From positions 24,221,932 through 24,285,931 of the forward strand of contig JAJLRJ010000008.1 in assembly GCA_024195265.1 (NCBI GenBank): a stretch of 64,000 nt of DNA. Direction: 5' to 3'. The notes below the pieces were generated by a model. The model was given only the letters and a program-made list of their open reading frames with translations. It did not search any database and had not been told where the DNA came from. The DNA is from Dendrophyllia cribrosa. Taxonomy: Eukaryota > Cnidaria > Anthozoa > Scleractinia > Dendrophylliidae. A program made the translations under genes and the position numbers. Shown in pieces: positions 57,270 to 64,000 of the stretch (position 1 is its first letter; every line of letters begins with the position of its first letter).

Positions 57270-60119
57270 TAGAGGGCACGCCGAACTCGCATGAACCAGA
57301 AGACTCGCCTTGTGCAGATAATAAGCGCCCTTCTACAGAAACGTCGTCGAACACTCCCACGTGTGCAGCAAACAATCGTAGGCAGTACCGGGAAGCAAAC
57401 AAGGCAGCGTTGCACAGTATGCGAAAGAAGCGGTGGATAGCCGAACTGAACAATACTGTTAGTGATTGTGATGCTGAGGTAAATGATGTGCCAAGACGTA
57501 CCCTGCGCTCAAGCAAATTGTACCAAAAAGCCAAAAACGTTGATCAGTCATGTATTGTTAACTTAGCTAAGCTTATCGAGCAAACAGAGAATTGCAAGCA
57601 TTGTTGTAAAGGGCCGTTGCAGCTTTCTAACATAATGAAGGACGTGAGAATGGAAGGCCCCTGTCCAGTAATCAGCGTGTTATGCAGCCACTGCTCAAAG
57701 GAGAATATGATCAGGCCCTCTGAGGTTCATCGCACCGGAAGCCGTGGTCCGCAAACCTATGACGGGAACACTCGAGCAGCTGTAGGAGCGATGCATGCGG
57801 GTATTGGTCATACTCATTACGCTGGATTTCTAGGCACAATGGGTCTGCCATCAATGTGCGCAAAGACCTATGAAAAGCGATAGAGAGAAGCTGGAGTGGC
57901 AGTTGAAAAAGTAGCTAAGCGAAGTTGTAATCAGCATGCAGAAAAGGAAAAGGACGAGTCACATAAAGATGATCAAGAGAGTGACGAACCTGAAAAAATA
58001 GGCGTTTCGTACGACATGGGGTGGAGAAAACGAGGGCGTGCGCACGACTCGTCATCTGGTCTGGGGACAGCTGTAGGGCTCAAAACTGGCAAAGTCATTA
58101 GCTACGCCACTAGGAACACTCTATGTCGTGTATGCCAGGAGGCCCAGCGTGAAAACAGGGAGCCTAAAGCGCACGACTGTAGGCGGAACCACCGAGGGTC
58201 TGCCAAAAGCATGGAGGCCAATGTTGCCGTACAGCTTTTTACGGAAGCTGTGCAACAAGCAACTCAGTACACGACATATGTGGGTGACGAGGACAGTACC
58301 ACAGAAAACAGGTTAAAGACCTTTGTTAATTATAATATTGACAAATGGTCTGATGTCAACCATGCCGCGAGAACTCTGGGGTCTCGGCTCTATGCTGCAA
58401 AGGCCAAAGTGAAAGGTCTAACCCCAGCAGTGATTGACTACCTGCAGAGGTGTTTTAGATACTGCATCAGACAAAACAAGGGGGATCCCAAGAAACTGCA
58501 GCAGGGACTATCCACTATTGATCCCCATGGATTTGGCGAGCACAACGGTTGTAAAGATTGGTGCAGTTATAGTCGTGATCCTACCAGCTACCGCTATAGC
58601 GATCTCCCCCAGGGGGAAGACCTGAACGGGGCAGACCTACGAGCTTGCATCGAAGGTGCATTATCGCCATTTTTTGACGGAGAGTGCTGTCGCTAAACTC
58701 ACTCCTGGGGGCTCGTCACAAGTTAACGAATGTTTGAACAGTATCGCCGGCTCGAAAGCCCCTAAAATTCGGCATAACGGCGGATCCCAGAGTAGCGATT
58801 TCCGTGCAGCTGCAGCAATTGCACAGTTCAATGAAGGCTATGCATATGTCCAAAAAGCTACTGAAGAAATTGGTCTGTGTGGCAACAGTTCTACAAAGAA
58901 ATACATCGGTAAAATGAACAAGAAGCGAACGCAGGACAAGAAAAGAAAGTCAAGCAGGGAGTACAAGAAAACAAGGCGGCGCTTGCGTAAATCTAAAACT
59001 TGTAAAACAAACGCTCTTGAAACACGTGAGGGTGTAACGTACGAGACAGGAATCGGCCTTAGACAGACTCAAGAGGAATGCAACACCATTACTAATGGCA
59101 CGCTATTTGATCTGAAGGCGACTATCACAGAACAGGAGTTTAACAGCTATGTTCATACACTCACGGCGGAGAGTCCTAACGCGGAACAGTTCGTGGAAAC
59201 GGACAACTCAGACAACACGGCCTTTTTGTTGTTTGACATCGAGACTACTGGACTTGAGCGTACATCTGAGATCATACAAATTGCCTGTACGACATCAGAT
59301 CAGACAAAGCAGTTTTCCAAGTACCTTATACCAAACGAAAAGATGATTTCAGATTCCGCTTCAAAGGTACACGGGATGACAGTACAGTATAGGAATGGAC
59401 AAAAGGTCCCCGTAAAGGGTAAAAACAATCTTTTAAGACAGTAAGCCAAGCTAATGGTTTAACAGAGTTCTGTAATTTCGTAAAAGACGAACAGGCAGAA
59501 CACCAGGTTGTACTAGTCGCCCACAATGGCTACAGTTTTGACTTTCCGGTTCTTTTTAATGCCCTTGGGAAGCATGGCTTGCTCGATGACTTTAAATGTG
59601 ATGTTAGTAGATTCTCTGAAACTAATATCAGATGAGAAGAAAAGAAAAGACAGCAAATTAAGTGGGTCCCCAAGGAAATCAGTGTCTAAGGTATTTAATT
59701 TTTTGTTTCTTGAAGAATTTGTCGCCCACGACGCAATGGCCGATTGTGTGGCGCTAGCGAGGATTCTGTTCGGACTCGAGTCAGGACTCAGAGAGAAGCT
59801 AAAGGCGTGCCTTTCAGTCACATGTGCTACCTTTAAAAGACAAATGGAGGAAAATGCTTAAGTGAGAGCCCGAAAATTAACATTAGAGAGGCTAAATATT
59901 AGCACTAGCATGAAAGACAAGCTTGCAAAGCAAGGACTGGACTACAACAGTCTTTCGGTTATCTTCGCACGAGGAGGAGTAAAAGGGCTGCTGTCGGTCT
60001 TGGCACTGCCCAGAGGGTATGAAGAGCTCAAGTCAAAGAGCAAACCAAGAATGACAAAGTGCGTAAAAATTCTCACGAAAATAGTCAATTTCTACCAAGC
60101 AAAGGCATCTGCAACCTAA
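57270..60119 (+). pseudogene. Mutator-like transposase fused to DEDDh exonuclease, broken
   Basis: The N-terminal part has two CxxC pairs (CKHCC.., LCSHCS) and TRAAVGAMHAGIGHTHYAGF, then YDMGWRKRG near 58010 (first catalytic Asp), VGDEDS near 58280 (second Asp), HDCRRNHRGSAKSMEA, and GGSSQVNE near 58710 (likely catalytic Glu): the pattern of the Mutator-like transposase domain found in many invertebrate proteins. A basic linker follows, then an exonuclease: DIETTG at 59235, HNGYSFDFPVL at 59522, HDAMADCVAL at 59727, which supply the DEDDh metal ligands. A C-terminal helical piece (FARGGVKGLLSVL) ends at 60119. Lesions: TAG at 57881, frameshifts near 58680, 59440 and 59630, TAA at 59859. The transposase would cut element ends; the exonuclease's role is unknown. 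Confidence 0.8.
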
Positions 60120-61162
60120 GCTTGTGTCTCTCTGGACTTAGGGCTGGCTTGCCTTTTCCTTTTCTCCTGGAAGAGAAACGCGACGTTAAAGATATAAGAA
60201 TGAAATTTTTACACAATGACAGCCCCAGCACGGCGTTTGCCAGATGTTAGAAAAAGGGAAAAACAAAAATAGAAATTGTTAAATATATCAGTTATATTGT
60301 CCTACACGTTTTATGCCTTTTGCTCAAAGTATGCGCACGCCCTTTAATTTGACCTGGCAAACCGCTTTTATGAAAAGTAGCTGACAGTTTGAATAACAAA
60401 AACTAGCGCATTACAGAGAGTCTTAGGCCCAGTTCAGACGCCGATCTCTCGATAAACCAAACCAAATTGCTCCGAAAGAAGCCGCCACGTTATCGTGATT
60501 TCAAGTGCTCGGCTCGGCTCGGCTCGTGGTAAGTTGAGCGCTTGAATATAGCCTAAAATGACTCAGGTAGGGTGCGCACACCTGGAAAGTCTCCGAGACA
60601 AACAATTCGAGTGATAGTCTGTATATATAACAAGGGTCTGTAAATAACAAAATATGAATTGGTCCCATGTACAGTAAGGTTTTGGTTTCACATCCATTTG
60701 ATACAGTACGAAAACAATTGTTCCGTCAGTCAGTATTGAATTTCCAACACAATAAATCTATATAAAGAGATGAACTTGATTATAATCATTTTTGACAAAG
60801 ATATGGCTCAAATCAAGGGTTAAAAATAAAGGGGATATTAACGATGGCGTTAAGAAAATAAATAAATGGAATTAACTGTGGATTCCACAGAGTGGCTCTT
60901 CTTCCACTGAATTCCACTGAATTTGAATTTAAAAGTTGATTTTTGAGGAGGGAGGAAAACCGGAGAGCCATTGCGCGTTCACTATTCCCAGCTTCTATTT
61001 AAAAACCCCGAGACAAAATTACTGTGCACATATAACTGTTTATTCTGGACTTCTTTACGTAAGTTCCATAACTAATATTTTCATTCCTCAAATCTCTCTG
61101 AACTACGTTTCACCGAAGACAAACAATACAAGTTTCGGAGTTTTTAGCAGCTACCTCTCTCC
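60120..61162. other. Non-coding 3' part of the transposon
   Basis: Between the coding remnant and the right TIR. Contains AGGCCCAGTTCAGACGCCGAT at 60427, resembling a single tip of the Harbinger-like MITE at 15837, and an AATAAA at 60750. No gene recognised. Confidence 0.45.
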
Positions 61163-63012
61163 TCCTTGTCGGATATTGCGCGCGTTACAACACTAAAGTT
61201 TATGCTAATTTATTAATTAAACTCAGTCAAGCGCACGTTGCGGGAGCAGCGAAGCGATAAGCGAGCTTACAACTCGACACACAAATACGTAGAATTGTAA
61301 CACACTGGAAAAGACTGGCAACGTACAAGGATTCAACAAGACTTTTTAGGGGCGGATCCAGGAAATCTATAAAGAGGGGGCCGGAGCAATTTTTATAGTG
61401 ACAATATCGGTGCGCCAGCGCCCATCAGGAGCGCCGAAGGCGTGACAATCTAGGGGGATTCGGGGGCATGCTCCCCGAAAAATTTTGATAATTGGAGTAC
61501 TCGGAGATGCAATCTGGTGCATTCTGGACGCCTAAATTTATCAATTGCTTGGATTCCATATTGAACAAGAAATGCTGAAATATTTAATAAAATACAGGTG
61601 TGGTTGTCAAAGAGGTACAATAAACACTTTTAAAATGATGCGTGTTTTGATTAATGACATGACCTTTTCCAACTTAACAATAATATTAAATCAAACATGA
61701 GCCGCAGCAATTGCGGCGAGAGGGCAACCTCGCGCCAAAGCAGCAACATTTCCCCCTGGAAAATTAATGCTATACTGCATGCATTCTGGGAACATTTGTG
61801 ACCAAATATGAAGGCTTCGGATGACAGATTTTTAGATAATTTTTCAACAACAAATTAAACAAACGAAATATCCCGTGGAAATGACTTTAAGAAGAGTCAC
61901 TGCAGGGGTTGATTAATGTCATCCTTCTCTGGTTACGCTTGGCATAGTCGTCAACAATTGCACCATAATCTAAAGCTACGTCTACAAAGAGCAGCAACAG
62001 TGCGTTGAGGCGGTCTTCTCCCATGGTGCTTCTGTAACGTTCTTGAAACTTGTTTAAAAAGGCAGGTTGATTCGAACAACGCTTGATAATGTTCATATTG
62101 ATAATAAAGGAAATATATCTCAGGAAACAAAGCAAAAGCTGCAAAAACAGTGTTGCAAAATACCATCTGACAGACGTTGCTAACTAAAATATTAAAAAAA
62201 TAATAATAATCCCAGGCAAAAGGAGGGGGGGGGGGGGGGGGGGGGGCGGCCCCCTCGGCCCACCCCTAAAACCACCCATGCTTTTGATGAAGGAGCTTGC
62301 GTTTAAGAATGCAAAACTTCCCTGTGCGTTTGTGATTATTTGACAGCCTTACCAATATTCAGTGTCCTTGAAACTCCCAGACATTTTCAAGTAAACATTA
62401 ATGCTTTCGTCATGAGATTTGAAAGGAAATTTATCGATGTGTTTTAATCGCATTTTTCACAGGAGCGCTACAAAATTTAAAAAAATGAGTAAATATACCA
62501 TATTATATAGTGCGGCCTCGACGGAAATCGGAAAAAGCAATTTGCTTCACCCTTATTCTAAAAATAGCCTGAAGCCATGGGTCCCTTCTCCAACCCAAAA
62601 AAATATTTAAAAAAGCGTATTACACTCCTTTAATTCGTGATTAAAGGAAAGCAATGTCAAATTGCTAATTTTAACAAAGAATAAAGTAGCCCGGATTTTC
62701 TCAAAAACGCTCTCTGAGATTTTGCCCAAACTTGCAGTACTTGTAGCCCTACCTTTGAAGTATAACGTACGATAGGTGGTTTTAAAAGTTTATGTCAGGT
62801 TCTCAGGAAAATGGACAATATGTAAATTGGGTGACGTCATTGCCGTGTTGCCATGGTAGCTCCGATGCTAATTTTATTGACATCACCGGAAAGTTCAATC
62901 TTTAAGAAGCTATATGTGTTAACGGCTAGTCAATCCGAGCTCTAGCACCGTCGCTATGGGCGCTCAAATGTGAGGTGTGTGGACCGTCAAAAACTGCCGC
63001 GAGCCACCTTAA
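61163..63012 (-). repeat. Right TIR of Mutator-like transposon, interrupted
   Basis: Inverted match of the left TIR, ending GCCGCGAGCCACCTTAA. About 910 bp of TIR sequence is split by a 934-bp insertion at 61347-62280. Confidence 0.88.
61347..62280. mobile_element. hAT-like insertion in the right TIR
   Basis: The left TIR supplies the uninterrupted sequence (TCATCAAAAGTCTTG), so the insertion borders are exact. CTTTT is duplicated at 61342-61346 and 62281-62285. The left tip TAGGGGCGGATCCAGGAAAT matches the hAT-like tip seen at 30911; the right tip (CACCCCTAAAACCACCCATG) is diverged. A G-run of about 23 lies at 62225-62246. The minus-strand frames at 61887-62166 have no recognised transposase domain. 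Confidence 0.88.
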
Positions 63013-64000
63013 TTATTACGTATATACTTGAGTTCAAACATTTTGAATAACTAAATAAATACGCTATCAAGGCGCCTTGCCGCTAAAAATACACCATTCA
63101 CATTCAATTCAGCAAGCCGCCTGAAAAACACCACCTCGGATATCATAATTTATAATTCAACACATTGATACACTGCCCAAATATGGTAAAAAAGTTATCG
63201 ATATACGTTATGTCTACATGACGTATAACCAGCGATGGCGCTAAATTTCGCATTTTGAAGGAAAGTGAAAATGACTGCTGCCTCCAATTTCGTGTTTTTG
63301 GGCGAAAAAGTGCGTGAACTATTAGTTAAAAAAGGGAAAATAAAGAAAAAAAGAGAAGAAAAGAAAAGAGAAAAAATATTGTTCACATGATTGGTCAGGA
63401 CAAAAAAGGCGCGAAATTTTCGCGCTGTCGCGGTCGTAGTGTTTCTTGGCGTAGCTGAATGAAAACTGGTTCAAAGTTTAACCGCTCGACAAGGAGTGAA
63501 TGAAGGAGCACAATTTTCGTAAAATTCCTTTGGTAATCACCTCTGGAATATGATATAGACTTGAGTTTCTCAGAAAAGTTTCTGATCTTGTCATTACGGC
63601 TGTAGGAGCTAAAAAACGAGCAAGTTTGTAAACAACATTGATCGACTCAGCTTGTACTTCGATGTTTGAAAATTTGGTGCTGATGGAAGGGAATAAAAAG
63701 CCAAATCAACTACAGGTACGATGTTTTAACCGTTTCTTGTATCCTTTAGCTGTGAATTTTTGTAAGACATACTGTCCACGCTGCAGTTCTTTCCGACTTT
63801 TCGCCGCTATGTTTAGGTTCGTAGCCGTGTGTTTGTTCAATTTGTTTTGATTCTTAATTGAACTTTTTAAGATACGAAACACTTGTAACTAAGACATTCT
63901 ATGCCATTTTACTGTGTTTTAATTCTTGTAGTCACTACTCTGTCCCGTTCTTTGAGTAGACGAAAGCTCTTCGTAGAAACTCTCAACTGATTGTGTACGC
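63013..64000. other. Right flank with second copy of the 8791 repeat
   Basis: 63150-63560 resembles 8791-9240 in the same orientation. The remainder to 64000 has no recognised feature. A 70-codon frame at 63638-63850 has no known domain. Confidence 0.6.

Larger units (their letters stand above)
55691..63012 (+). mobile_element. Mutator-like transposon with ~0.9-kb TIRs
   Basis: The left TIR (55691-56605) and right TIR (about 61163-63012, minus a later insertion) are long inverted copies starting TTAAGGTGGCTCGCGGCAGT. Between them one plus-strand reading direction encodes a Mutator-like transposase joined to a DEDDh exonuclease. Total 7.3 kb, about 6.4 kb without the insertion. No clear 8-11 bp target duplication is visible (left CTAAGAAGC, right TTATTACGT). 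Stops and frameshifts show the copy is inactive. Confidence 0.85.

Noticed and set aside
62225..62246. G-run that might be a functional quadruplex
   Set aside because: Similar homopolymer runs (30940, 34820, 47281, 62225) mostly fall inside hAT-like elements and are variable in length; better seen as part of the element or a sequencing-prone tract.

Overview
The window looks like nuclear DNA of an early-branching animal, most likely an anthozoan cnidarian such as a stony coral. It is AT-rich, gene-poor and packed with small terminal-inverted-repeat (TIR) elements, tRNA-derived repeats, a DIRS-order retrotransposon and a large Mutator-like transposon. Introns are short with plain GT/AG sites. 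The coral assignment is inference from repeat content and protein style; no species can be named from sequence alone.

Layout. 1-10510 is copy A of a segmental duplication whose copy B is 39660-43275. Copy A alone carries three units of a TIR element (965-1985) and a 6.8-kb block (2445-9293) holding a decayed DIRS element with gag, reverse transcriptase/RNase H/methyltransferase-like and tyrosine-recombinase remnants. Copy B alone carries a 0.77-kb insert and a LINE tail. 10.5-19.2 kb is repeat-filled DNA without genes. 19.6-23.5 kb holds a tandemly repeated two-exon module on the minus strand of unknown function. 24-37.6 kb is nested repeats, including a 1.25-kb palindrome and a TTAA-flanked element. 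37691-38997 (minus) is a GT31 beta-1,3-galactosyltransferase-like gene broken by a 156-bp TIR element and frameshifts, followed by a 31-bp minisatellite. 43.6-48.1 kb is a long interrupted inverted repeat around a 17-copy, 43-bp minisatellite. 52257-53948 (plus) is the one clearly intact long coding exon: a 19-finger C2H2 protein in which every finger has Cys in place of the usual core Leu. 55691-63012 is a Mutator-like transposon with about 0.9-kb TIRs; its decayed reading frame joins a Mutator-like transposase to a DEDDh exonuclease, and its right TIR was hit by a 934-bp hAT-like element.

There is no operon-like cooperation. The window is mainly a record of transposon activity: elements nested in elements, a host gene broken by one, and a zinc-finger array of the kind often associated with transposon control (that link is inference).
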